From Paenibacillus sp. FSL A5-0031 (lineage in GTDB: Bacteria > Bacillota > Bacilli > Paenibacillales > Paenibacillaceae), in NCBI RefSeq assembly GCF_001956295.1, contig NZ_MRTD01000008.1:62001-126000 (forward strand): a stretch of DNA of 64,000 bases, read 5' to 3'. A program made the position numbers and the translations under genes. The first letter of the stretch is position 1. Every line of letters begins with the position of its first letter. The notes below the pieces were generated by a model. It worked only from the letters and a program-made list of their open reading frames with translations. It had not been told where the DNA came from and ran no database searches. This document shows positions 34,975-43,250 of the stretch, piece by piece.

Positions 34975-37329
34975 CTACGCCGGCGGCTCGATTTCCAGCT
35001 CCACAATCCGCTTCTCCATATACTTGGTATCCTTAAAGGCATGATAGGTTTCAGCCTTCTCCACGATAACGGAAGCATTATACTCTGGTATGCCTGCAAA
35101 CGGCTCATATACTCCTTTTGGAAATAGACTATTTCCTTCCGGCCAATACAACTCGATATTGCCTGGCGCAATATCCGCTGGTTTCGCCCTGCCATGGAAG
35201 CTCCCGCTGCGGTTATATACAACAATCGCATCACCTTCGGCGATCGCAAGCTCCGACAAATTCGCTTCATTCATCAGCACGTCGTAGCGCCCTGCATCGT
35301 TAAATGCATCCTTCTCGCCATAAATCATAGAGTTAAACTGCTTTCCGCGCCTTGTCGTTGCATAGAAATGCCCTTCCGGTATACGCAGCTCTGGCAATTC
35401 AATAGGCAGCAGGCTGCCCTTCCCGTCAGAAGTTGGACAAAAACCACCCTCGCACAGCCACGCCCCGCCCCATTGGAATACGTCACCTTGGTTCCGCAGC
35501 AGCTCTACGCCCTCATAGTTCGGTGAAGCCATCGCAATCTCTTCCCTCACGCTAGCAGCGTCTTTGAACGCGATAGCCGCTTTGAGCTCCGGCCTAATGC
35601 GTGCAGCTAAATCCGCATAGATTTGCCACTCCGCACGCGCTTCCTCAATCCTCGGCCCTTCAATAGTTGGCGAAAAATAAACCATTCGTTCCGTTGAAGT
35701 TGACGTACCTCCGCCTGGCTGCTCATACCTTGTCATGGCAGGCAGTATGATAACTTCCTCCTGCGCATCTACAAGTGTCGAGCTGTTCAGCACGATATCC
35801 TGATGCACCCGCAATTCGACGCTCTCTAAGCAGCGCTTCACAAAATCAGGATCAGGCATCGTCTCGATAAAATTGCCGCCTGATGTATAGAACAGCTTCA
35901 GCTTGCGATCCGCATGCTCCTTCAACATTGCGTTTTCAAGCGATACGCCAACAATGTCCCCTTGCCAATCCGGCAGCTTGAAGCCCCAAAGCTCCTCTAA
36001 ACGGCGGATATCCGCTCCTTTGAACTCACCGCCAGGCAGACTGAAGGGGTCAGCCCCCATTTCGCCTGAGCCTTGAACGCCGCTATGACCGCGAATCGGC
36101 ATCAAGCCGCAATGCTCCCGCCCGAGAAAACCTCGGAGCAGCGCAAGATTGGCAACCTGCGAAATATTGTCCGTGCCGAATCGATGCTGCGTCAGTCCCA
36201 TGCTCCATACGAATACGCCTGACTTCGCCTCGGCAAGCAAAGCAGCGAAAGCCTGCATCCGCTCTCTCGTCAGCCCGGATGATTTCTCCAGCAGCTCCCA
36301 GTCCTGCTGCTGAATATGAGCCCTCAGCTCCTCGTACCCCTTCGTATGCGCGCTTACAAAAGCATGATCAATCGCTGAGCCTGGCTGCTCCTCCTCCATC
36401 TCAAACCAGCACTTCATGACGCCGTGCATGAAAGCAATGTCACCGCCGATATTCACTTGATAGAAATCGTCTGCCAGCTTCGTGCCAAAGAGAGCTGATT
36501 CCGGTATAGATGGTATCCAGTAGCCCTCCATTGCCGGTTCGCGATAGGGGTTGATCACGATGATTTTGGTACCCTTGCGCTTAGCTGCGTACATATACTT
36601 AGTCGATACAGGCTGATTGTTCGCTGCTACACTGCCCCAAAAAACGAGCACATCCGTACCAATCCAGTCCTTATAATTGCAGGTAGAGGCGCCTACCCCA
36701 ATAGAGCGCTTCATCGCTGTTTTGGATGGAGAGTGGCAAATGCGGGAAGCGTTATCGATATTGTTCGTCCCAATGAGCCGAGCCGCCTTTGCTGCCACAT
36801 AATAGGATTCATTCGTTATCCCGCGCGCAGTTAAGTAAAATGCCATCTGCTTAGGGTCTATTGCCCTCGCTTTGGCAGCGATGCGGTCTAATGCCTCATC
36901 CCATGAAATTCTGCGAAAGCTTCTTTCTCCCTTGCTTCTTATAAGTGGGTACGGCAGCCTTCCCAGCTTGCGCAATTGCGTGCTATCGAGCTTCCGCAGC
37001 TCCTCAATATCGCCATGCAGTACATCCGCTTTGATAGCAGGCATCGTATTCAGCCGCAGGACGTTCAATCTCGTCGTACAAATATGAGGTCCTTCCAGCG
37101 TCTGATCATATAAACCGGACACGCCAAGCGCACAGCCGTCACATACACCCTGCGTCAAAATCCGATACGCATACGGCAAGCTGTCTCGGTTATCCCACGC
37201 TACCTTGAGCGTGTCACGAATATGATGCGGCTTAATGCGTCCTAGCCCAAACGGTGCTTTGCTCACCCACAGCTTAGGGTCTGGCAGCCTCGGCAGCTTG
37301 ATTGGTCCTGTATGCAATGTTTTCTTCAT
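34975..37329 (-). CDS. FdhF/YdeP-family molybdopterin oxidoreductase
   Basis: A 784-residue cytoplasmic enzyme of the formate dehydrogenase alpha/YdeP family. Cysteines 63, 66 and 84 (GVCDGCALG and PHICTTRL) lie where the family has its iron-sulfur motif. Cys198 in SRICHSPSK aligns with the Mo-coordinating selenocysteine of E. coli FdhF (VUHGPS). Further landmarks are TDVLVFWGSVAANNQPVS, VFVWSMGLTQHRFGTDN and GHSGVQGSGEMGADP. No electron-transfer or membrane subunit gene adjoins it, only fdhD. The reaction may be formate oxidation or another two-electron step. The upstream gap (37330-37594) contains a TAATGATCATTA palindrome at 37346-37357 and no gene. Confidence 0.92.
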   Translation of the reverse strand: MKKTLHTGPIKLPRLPDPKLWVSKAPFGLGRIKPHHIRDTLKVAWDNRDSLPYAYRILTQGVCDGCALGVSGLYDQTLEGPHICTTRLNVLRLNTMPAIKADVLHGDIEELRKLDSTQLRKLGRLPYPLIRSKGERSFRRISWDEALDRIAAKARAIDPKQMAFYLTARGITNESYYVAAKAARLIGTNNIDNASRICHSPSKTAMKRSIGVGASTCNYKDWIGTDVLVFWGSVAANNQPVSTKYMYAAKRKGTKIIVINPYREPAMEGYWIPSIPESALFGTKLADDFYQVNIGGDIAFMHGVMKCWFEMEEEQPGSAIDHAFVSAHTKGYEELRAHIQQQDWELLEKSSGLTRERMQAFAALLAEAKSGVFVWSMGLTQHRFGTDNISQVANLALLRGFLGREHCGLMPIRGHSGVQGSGEMGADPFSLPGGEFKGADIRRLEELWGFKLPDWQGDIVGVSLENAMLKEHADRKLKLFYTSGGNFIETMPDPDFVKRCLESVELRVHQDIVLNSSTLVDAQEEVIILPAMTRYEQPGGGTSTSTERMVYFSPTIEGPRIEEARAEWQIYADLAARIRPELKAAIAFKDAASVREEIAMASPNYEGVELLRNQGDVFQWGGAWLCEGGFCPTSDGKGSLLPIELPELRIPEGHFYATTRRGKQFNSMIYGEKDAFNDAGRYDVLMNEANLSELAIAEGDAIVVYNRSGSFHGRAKPADIAPGNIELYWPEGNSLFPKGVYEPFAGIPEYNASVIVEKAETYHAFKDTKYMEKRIVELEIEPPA

Positions 37330-37345
37330 TAATGATTCACCCCGT

Positions 37346-37357
37346 TAATGATCATTA
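37346..37357. promoter_or_regulatory. Palindrome upstream of the molybdopterin oxidoreductase gene
   Basis: TAATGATCATTA is a perfect 12-bp palindrome 17 bp upstream of the start codon, where a repressor could block transcription. No regulator family is assigned. Confidence 0.35.
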
Positions 37358-37594
37358 TGGAACGATTGCCATTCTACTTACTAAGCTACCACAAATGAGT
37401 AAGCGCATACATTTCGATTTTGAAAATAGATGCAAGCCAAGAAGCCTTCGAATCAATCACCCTATCAGCTAACCTATATGTAGCCTTAGGAGAAAGCTGT
37501 TGCCTCCTCCTGTTAACCCCTGTTGTCGCCACCTTTAGAAAGGCTTTATACGCAATAGATACACCGCTGCTTACCTGTCACCTTCAACCTACCT

Positions 37595-38092
37595 TTATAA
37601 AGGCAGCACCTGCACCGCCGCTTGCTTCCCGCTTACTTGTATGCCGGATTGCTTCTTGCCGCTCTCCTCTAGATCCTTCAGCATGCGCTCCAGCAGCTCC
37701 TTCGCTCTGGGAGCTTCCTTGCCTTGAATTTTTACAACGAGCTGCACGCCGTTGCCTGAACCAAGAAGCTTCGCTGCCTGCCGCAGCTTCGTATCATAAT
37801 CATGATCCTCTATATGCGCGGTCAAGCGGAGCTCTTTTATTTTGCTAGGCTGCTCCTTTACTTTTGCCCCGCGCTTCTCTTGGTCAGCCTGTTTCTTCGC
37901 TTGCCCTTTGGCTACCAGCTGGCATGGCGGAGGACTGCTCATAAGCGAGGTGCAGACCAAATCCACTTTCAATTCCTTTGCTTTTGCCAGCGCTTCATCA
38001 CGCGAGACAATGCCTAAATCCTCGCCTCGCAAGCCAGTCAAGTGCACCTCGGAGGCGCGTATTTTTTCATTCATAATAACCATCGATGCCAT
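37595..38092 (-). CDS. Divergent translation initiation factor IF-3 paralogue
   Basis: A 165-residue protein with both IF-3 domains. The N-domain has NEKIRASEVHLTG, LGIVSRDEALAKAK and SPPPCQLVAKG, matching IF-3's INEGIRAREVRLI, LGIKSKQEALEIA and PPVCRIMDYGK. The C-domain has KIKELRLTAHIEDHDYDTKL, matching the IF-3 [20 protein letters not shown]. The aromatic DYGKFRFEQ linker is replaced by AKGQAKKQAD, and the C-terminus is divergent. It is not followed by rpmI-rplT, so it is not the housekeeping infC locus. Expected role: binding the 30S subunit, perhaps under special conditions. Start may be 38092 or the ATG at 38074. Confidence 0.85.
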   Translation of the reverse strand: MASMVIMNEKIRASEVHLTGLRGEDLGIVSRDEALAKAKELKVDLVCTSLMSSPPPCQLVAKGQAKKQADQEKRGAKVKEQPSKIKELRLTAHIEDHDYDTKLRQAAKLLGSGNGVQLVVKIQGKEAPRAKELLERMLKDLEESGKKQSGIQVSGKQAAVQVLPL

Positions 38093-38123
38093 ATCCGTTA
38101 ATCGCTCCCTTGCCGTGAATACG

Positions 38124-38157
38124 GAAAACAGCAGCCTTCACTTGCGAAGCCGCTGTC
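38124..38157 (-). terminator. Hairpin between the MATE and IF-3-like genes
   Basis: On the minus strand ACAGCGGCTT pairs with AGGCTGCTGT (two G-U pairs) and is followed by TTTCC. It may end the MATE transcript or attenuate read-through into the IF-3-like gene. Confidence 0.45.
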
Positions 38158-38184
38158 TATTCCTTCCTCTATTATACGCTTTTA

Positions 38185-39594
38185 TTAGATATCCAGCGCG
38201 GTTTGTTTATGTGTTTTTCCACTAATGCCGCTCTCTGCACTTCGCTTCGCTTCGGCCTCATCCCGCTCTGCTCTGCGCAGAAACTTCTGACCTCTCCAGC
38301 GAATTAAAGACAATATACCGCGGATGTACTCATCTAAGATCATGCAGGCATATATCCCGATCAAGCCCCAACCAAGTTGAATTCCCACAAAATAAGCTAA
38401 TCCCGTCGCAATCAGCCACATCGAGAATACCGAAGTCCACATCGTAAAACGGGTATCGCCTACCGCATTTAATGAATTGCCGAGCGCCATATTAATCATT
38501 TTGCCCGGCTGCAGCAGTAGATTCATTCCGAGCAGAGACACGCCTAGCGCTACGATTTCTTTGTTTTCCGTAAACATGCCCAGCAGCTGCTTGCCAAACA
38601 AATAAATAAGAAACGCGTTAACCGTCACCACCGCAAGCCCAATCCACATCGCTCGGAAAGCGATATGGTACGCCTCTTTGACCTTGCCCGCTCCAAATAG
38701 ATGGGCAATCTGAATTTGAACTGCCAGTGCAATCGAATAACCAAGCATGAAGCAAAACGATTCCAACGTATTCATATACGTCCGTGCCGCCAGCTCATTC
38801 GAGCCGAGAATAGCCAAAAAGGTGAAAATAAGCAGCTGCGTAAATACCCAGCAAGACATATTTACGCCAAGCGGCCATCCAATACGGAGAATTTCGCCGA
38901 ACAGCTTACGATTAAATACATTAAAGTCACGAAGAGCAATCGTACGTTCAAAAGAGCTAAGGAACATGATGAACAGCACAATCGTAGCGAGCAAGCGGCA
39001 TAACACGGTTGAAATGGCTACGCCCATCAAGCCCCATTTTGGAAAACCGAATGCCCCGAAGATGAACGCATAGTTGAAAAAAACATGCACAACGTTCATT
39101 CCAATTGCCGTATACATAGGTCCCTTTGTATTTCCCGTATTCCGAATCGATGTGCTAAGCGCCGACATCAACGCAATCAATACCATTCCGCCGCCGACTA
39201 TCGAGATATACGTCTTTGCCAGTGGAATTAAATTTTCTGGAAGCTGCAGCACCGCAGCGATCTCGCCTGGAATGAGGATGAGCAGCCCGCTAAGCAAAAG
39301 CCCAATGATGGCACTTACTTTCACCGCCATTATCGCGATTGTGCGAGCATCCTCGCCATTTTTGGAGCCTATTTTTTGTGCAATGAGTATGCCTGCTCCA
39401 CTCGCGACAGTTATAAATAAAGTCGTCAACGCTTGAAACAGCTGGTTAGAGAAGCCTACTACCGCTACTGCATCATCCGATATCCTGCTCACCATCAGCG
39501 TATCCGCCGCACCCAGCAAAAATTGTAAAAACAGCTCTATGAATATTGGCCACGCCAGCATCCAGAGCGAAATCTTTTTGTTAGATAAAGCCAT
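38185..39594 (-). CDS. MATE-family efflux transporter
   Basis: About 469 residues and 12 membrane segments of the MATE fold, exporting cationic drugs or metabolites in exchange for Na+ or H+. Landmarks are SLWMLAWPIFIELFLQFLLG, AVVGFSNQLFQALTTLF and RIGWPLGVNMSCWVFTQLL. The start is placed at the ATG at 39594 (MALSNKKISLW) because GGAGG lies 8 nt upstream; a longer frame from 39660 adds a polar tail without such a site. It is divergent from an AraC regulator that may control it. Confidence 0.93.
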   Translation of the reverse strand: MALSNKKISLWMLAWPIFIELFLQFLLGAADTLMVSRISDDAVAVVGFSNQLFQALTTLFITVASGAGILIAQKIGSKNGEDARTIAIMAVKVSAIIGLLLSGLLILIPGEIAAVLQLPENLIPLAKTYISIVGGGMVLIALMSALSTSIRNTGNTKGPMYTAIGMNVVHVFFNYAFIFGAFGFPKWGLMGVAISTVLCRLLATIVLFIMFLSSFERTIALRDFNVFNRKLFGEILRIGWPLGVNMSCWVFTQLLIFTFLAILGSNELAARTYMNTLESFCFMLGYSIALAVQIQIAHLFGAGKVKEAYHIAFRAMWIGLAVVTVNAFLIYLFGKQLLGMFTENKEIVALGVSLLGMNLLLQPGKMINMALGNSLNAVGDTRFTMWTSVFSMWLIATGLAYFVGIQLGWGLIGIYACMILDEYIRGILSLIRWRGQKFLRRAERDEAEAKRSAESGISGKTHKQTALDI

Positions 39595-39756
39595 CCTGTT
39601 GTCCTCCTGCATCGGCTGCCTAATAGCGGCCGTATCCGTTGTCTTATCATCAATCGTCATATCAAATTATAGATGCTATACTGAGCTTGATGTATCACTT
39701 TTACAACTGAAAGTATAACGATTCAAACTTCAATTTTTGAAGGAGAAAATCCTAAC

Positions 39757-40641
39757 ATGACCATCATTCATATGACGATTCCACCGCTGCCGCATTATAT
39801 CATTGGGGGTTATACGGTTGCCCCTTCTGGCCGCAAGCATCCAAGCAGATGCAACATTAATGTGTTTGATTTGCTCGTTGTAACGCGGGGCTGCTTATAC
39901 ATGGGGGAAGAAGATCAGCATTATGAAGTGAGCGCAGGGCACGCGCTTATTCTCAGGCCGGATGCCCATCATTACGCAACGCGTGCATGCGAGGAGCAGA
40001 CCGCTTATTACTGGATTCATTTTCAGACGACTGGGATGTGGAGTATAACAGATCAATCCATGCCTGAGGTGCCGCCTGACAGTTCCAAAACAAGAATACT
40101 GAACACCAACATTTATACGGCACAAACCTTTGCCAAACAGCTTCCCCAGTTTGCTAAACTGCTGCAGCCCTCCAAGATGGACAGTCTGCTGCGCCAGTTG
40201 GTTCAGCTTAATATGAATGACCATATTCCCAGCGTAAAATGGAAGCAGCAGCTTGTATTCCAAGAGGTTATCGAGCATTTATCTGCATCAATGGAAGCCG
40301 AGGGGCCTTCTCCCTCTATTTTATGCGCAGAGCAGGCAGCTTCCTATTTGCGAGAGCATTATCGTGATAGCATAACCGCGCAGGAGCTGGGAGACAGCAT
40401 TAACTTTCATCCCGTTTATATCGCAAGATGCATGCAGAAGGAGTTTGGCTGCGCGCCATTCGATTACCTCATGCGTTTCCGGATTGAACAAGCAAAGCTG
40501 CTGCTGCTTCAAACGGATCTGCCTATCGCCCGCATAGGAGAACAGGTCGGCTTTAATCACGCTGCCTATTTCACCTCTTGCTTTGCCAAATACGAGAGCA
40601 TCTCGCCGCGCAAATATAGACAACGATTTTCTCATGGGTAA
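39757..40641 (+). CDS. AraC-family transcriptional regulator
   Basis: A 294-residue regulator. The N-terminal cupin half includes NVFDLLVVTRGCLYMGEEDQ, GHALILRPDAHHYATR and YYWIHFQTTG. The C-terminal AraC domain has ITAQELGDSINFHPVYIARC and IARIGEQVGFNHAAYFTSCF, then the final SPRKYRQRF. A clean AAGGAG precedes the ATG. It is divergent from the MATE exporter gene across 162 bp. Confidence 0.93.
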   Translation: MTIIHMTIPPLPHYIIGGYTVAPSGRKHPSRCNINVFDLLVVTRGCLYMGEEDQHYEVSAGHALILRPDAHHYATRACEEQTAYYWIHFQTTGMWSITDQSMPEVPPDSSKTRILNTNIYTAQTFAKQLPQFAKLLQPSKMDSLLRQLVQLNMNDHIPSVKWKQQLVFQEVIEHLSASMEAEGPSPSILCAEQAASYLREHYRDSITAQELGDSINFHPVYIARCMQKEFGCAPFDYLMRFRIEQAKLLLLQTDLPIARIGEQVGFNHAAYFTSCFAKYESISPRKYRQRFSHG

Positions 40642-40725
40642 GGATGGGTGCATTCCCTCCAAAACATTACATCGAACATCAGGCTTTTCCTTCGACATCA
40701 GTCACTTGCCTGCTTGCTCATAAAA

Positions 40726-40758
40726 AAGGAACGGCTCCCACTAAGGGAACCGCTCCTT
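40726..40758 (-). terminator. Rho-independent terminator of the acyltransferase gene
   Basis: AAGGAACGGCTCCC (40726-40739) pairs with GGGAACCGCTCCTT (40745-40758) at 12 of 14 positions, and a T-rich run follows on the minus strand. Confidence 0.8.
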
Positions 40759-40774
40759 CCTTATGCCCTATTGA

Positions 40775-41977
40775 TTATGCACCGGTCGATACGCCATCAC
40801 TGCCGCTTACAGCAGCCGTACTTGGCTTCTTGCCCCAGCCAGTAAGCCACTTGCCTAACCGAATGGATGGCAGCTCTATGAAATAGTAGCTTAGCGCCCC
40901 GGCTCCGAATGAAGCAACAAAGGCGAGTATCACAATAAACGTTGTTTCCAGCTCGCCATTCAGCAGATGGATGAGCGACAACAGGATGATCATATGATAC
41001 AAATAGAGACTGTATGAGATTTTACCTAAAAACAATAACGGCTTTCGCTGCAGCTGCCTCGATAAACGAACGGATGATAGCGCTGTAATAATGAAGATCG
41101 AAGCGCCGATAGCCGTCATCCAATCGCCGCTGTGCGGCATGAGCATGTCATGGAAGTCCTCGCCATAACCGATCCATTTGAACGAATAGAAGCACAATCC
41201 GATAATAAGCATCAGCATAACCCGCCAACCATGCAACCGTGAAAATGCTGACTTCAGCTCTTTCTGATATTTGGCCAACAGCGCCCCTATAATGAAGAAA
41301 GAGGCATAATGCAGCGAGATCACAAAGTTTGTCATATATTTCGTTTCAAAATTTTCAAGCATAATTTCAGCGCCAATGGATAAGACGAGTGCCAGCGGCA
41401 GCCCTACCTTCCAGCTGCTTTTTACAATAATGAACATAATAAACGGGAACAATAACGAGATACGCATTTCATGAACGAGCGTCCACAAAATCGGATCATA
41501 CCTCGTCGTATTGTAGTTTCCTACAAACAGCAAATGATGAATAATTGAGGTCACATTAGGGGGGATCACCCACAGATTGTTATAATAGCTCGTCAAATTC
41601 GTCAGCTTCGATACATAGACGATTTCCCTCATTAATATGGCGATCAGTAATGCGACGAGAAAAGGAATGTAAATACGGCAAATCCGCTTAATTACATATT
41701 TTGAATAGGATTGCTGGCGGTTGCTGAAAAACGGCAAGGAAAGTACAAACCCGCTGAGCAGAAAAAACATAATGACCGCTTCATGACCGCCCCATATCGC
41801 ATGCAGCGGTGTGTATTTAAACAGGTTTAGCGGGTAATCAAAAAAGCTGAGGTCCGACGTATTTTGCGCAATAGGCGCAAATACCAATAAGAAATGACCA
41901 ATCATTACGGCTAATGCCGCCAATCCCCTAAGTGAATCTAATTCCTCATAGCGCTGCAAGCTGCAATTCCCCCACAT
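40775..41977 (-). CDS. Membrane acyltransferase, acyltransferase-3 family
   Basis: A 400-residue integral membrane protein with about ten segments. It transfers acetyl or other acyl groups to exported sugars or lipids. The family signature is near the N-terminus (YEELDSLRGLAALAVMIGHF, with the conserved Arg and His), then VIMFFLLSGFVLSLPFF and RICRIYIPFLVALLIA. It stands alone between its terminator and the VanZ-like gene. The target is unknown. Confidence 0.92.
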   Translation of the reverse strand: MWGNCSLQRYEELDSLRGLAALAVMIGHFLLVFAPIAQNTSDLSFFDYPLNLFKYTPLHAIWGGHEAVIMFFLLSGFVLSLPFFSNRQQSYSKYVIKRICRIYIPFLVALLIAILMREIVYVSKLTNLTSYYNNLWVIPPNVTSIIHHLLFVGNYNTTRYDPILWTLVHEMRISLLFPFIMFIIVKSSWKVGLPLALVLSIGAEIMLENFETKYMTNFVISLHYASFFIIGALLAKYQKELKSAFSRLHGWRVMLMLIIGLCFYSFKWIGYGEDFHDMLMPHSGDWMTAIGASIFIITALSSVRLSRQLQRKPLLFLGKISYSLYLYHMIILLSLIHLLNGELETTFIVILAFVASFGAGALSYYFIELPSIRLGKWLTGWGKKPSTAAVSGSDGVSTGA

Positions 41978-42053
41978 TTACCGAATCTATACAATGTCAA
42001 AGACGATTATAATGGATAGCAGCCTGCTTTGTCCGCAACTATTTTTGCATCAC

Positions 42054-42593
42054 TTACAAACGGTATTGAGATCTATTCCTTGACCTTGAACGCCACAGCT
42101 TCACCAATCCTAAAATACACAAGCAGATAAGTAGTCCCGCACATCCCCCTACAAAATCAAGAACGACATCAGTTGCGTTACCTGTACGCTCATCAGAGCC
42201 TAATTGATTCCACTCATCCATAGCCGGGACAGCAATGGCAACCATCAGCGTAAGTATAATGGAAAGGAACCAGCGTCCGCGGGTCAGTGCTCGCAGGAAC
42301 ATAAACATCAACGCAGCAAAAGTCGCATACACAAACAAATGCGCGCCCTTTCGAAACAAAAATTCGATAAAGCTATAAGGCCGATCATGTGAATTAACGA
42401 TGCTCGTTCGATAGGTAATCGTAACATCCGGCAGCCATCTCACGAGCTGATCGTATGTAAAGTGACTGCGCAAAAACGGCTGAATACTTTGTTGCTCATA
42501 GGTTTGGGATGAAAATAGGAATAAAAGCCCAAGCCACCCTACTAATAATAGCCCCCACAGAATAGTCGGCTTCCATCTAGCAGGTCTATACAT
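42054..42593 (-). CDS. VanZ-family membrane protein
   Basis: About 179 residues with four membrane segments, matching VanZ-like proteins. It includes WGLLLVGWLGLLFLFSSQ, FRKGAHLFVYATFAALMFMF, MDEWNQLGSDERTGNATDVV and a final hydrophobic helix. VanZ in enterococci gives low teicoplanin resistance; most homologues have unknown roles. AGGAGGTG lies before the ATG at 42593 (or TTG at 42599); the longer frame from 42683 is less likely. Confidence 0.87.
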   Translation of the reverse strand: MYRPARWKPTILWGLLLVGWLGLLFLFSSQTYEQQSIQPFLRSHFTYDQLVRWLPDVTITYRTSIVNSHDRPYSFIEFLFRKGAHLFVYATFAALMFMFLRALTRGRWFLSIILTLMVAIAVPAMDEWNQLGSDERTGNATDVVLDFVGGCAGLLICLCILGLVKLWRSRSRNRSQYRL

Positions 42594-42886
42594 ATTCAAT
42601 TGCACCTCCTGTAAAGCAACCAGCTTCCAATTTATTATCCCTCTATCATACTTGAAAAAAACACCCAAACAAAATGCGAGCATAGGAGTGCTAAAATAGG
42701 CATGCCAAAGAACGGCTTGCTCGTAAAAGCGAAGCAGCCGGCGGCGCTGAAATTTTTAACTGAAAAATAAAGAAATATAATCCATCAATTATCAATATAA
42801 ATGATATAAAAGTCCTATTTCAATATAGTCAATAAGCCTAAAGTTTGGTATTATAACTAAAAAGAAGTGAAATGAGGGCGATAGAC

Positions 42887-43018
42887 ATGTCTAGTTATTT
42901 AATGTTTACTGAGCTATCAACGCCATTGAAATGGTTTGGAATTCGGATTTTCAAGGATGAGAACGGCAGCTACTGGTATAAATACAAACAAAATAAACGT
43001 AAACGTATTTTTAAATAG
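42887..43018 (+). CDS. Small basic protein of 43 residues
   Basis: An ATG after GAGGG at 8 nt opens a 43-residue frame, MSSYLMFTELSTPLKW to the basic end QNKRKRIFK. Aromatic and lysine/arginine-rich, with no membrane segment. I do not recognise it. Its last 8 bp overlap the end of the convergent Spo0E-like gene. The good ribosome site and lack of any other use of this stretch support it. Confidence 0.5.
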   Translation: MSSYLMFTELSTPLKWFGIRIFKDENGSYWYKYKQNKRKRIFK

Positions 43019-43250
43019 AGCTATCGTCATCTAATAGTGCACGTGATGCACAATTTTCCTCATTCATGCAGCCTCTCTCAAATCTTACGCAATCATAGCA
43101 ATTAAGAACAAGATCAAGCGCCCTGCTTGCTCCCAACACTTCATCAGCTTGATAAGACTGGCACACTAATAGCTTATCGATCATTTCCTGCCGCAGCAGC
43201 TCAATCGTCTGCTCTAGCTTTATTTTGTGTAGAACAGTATCTCTATTAAT
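43011..43250 (-). CDS. Spo0E-like aspartyl-phosphate phosphatase with ATT start
   Basis: A 79-residue helical-hairpin protein. It has IELLRQEMIDKLL, then QADEVLGASRALDLVLNCYD, which follows the Spo0E pattern SxxLDxxLxxY (the usual SQELD is SRALD here). Spo0E-type proteins dephosphorylate Spo0A-P and delay sporulation. The frame is closed by TGA just upstream, so initiation must use ATT at 43250, with AGGTGAGG 4 nt before it, or a later CTG. The ATT overlaps the stop of the pseudo-hydrolase regulator, so translation is probably coupled. A cysteine-rich tail (DCVRFERGCMNEENC) extends beyond the usual length. Confidence 0.7.
   Translation of the reverse strand: MNRDTVLHKIKLEQTIELLRQEMIDKLLVCQSYQADEVLGASRALDLVLNCYDCVRFERGCMNEENCASRALLDDDSSI

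Noticed and set aside
37420..37848. 142-codon plus-strand frame
   Set aside because: It overlaps the IF-3-like gene antisense, begins in a plain intergenic region without a ribosome site and shows no known motif.
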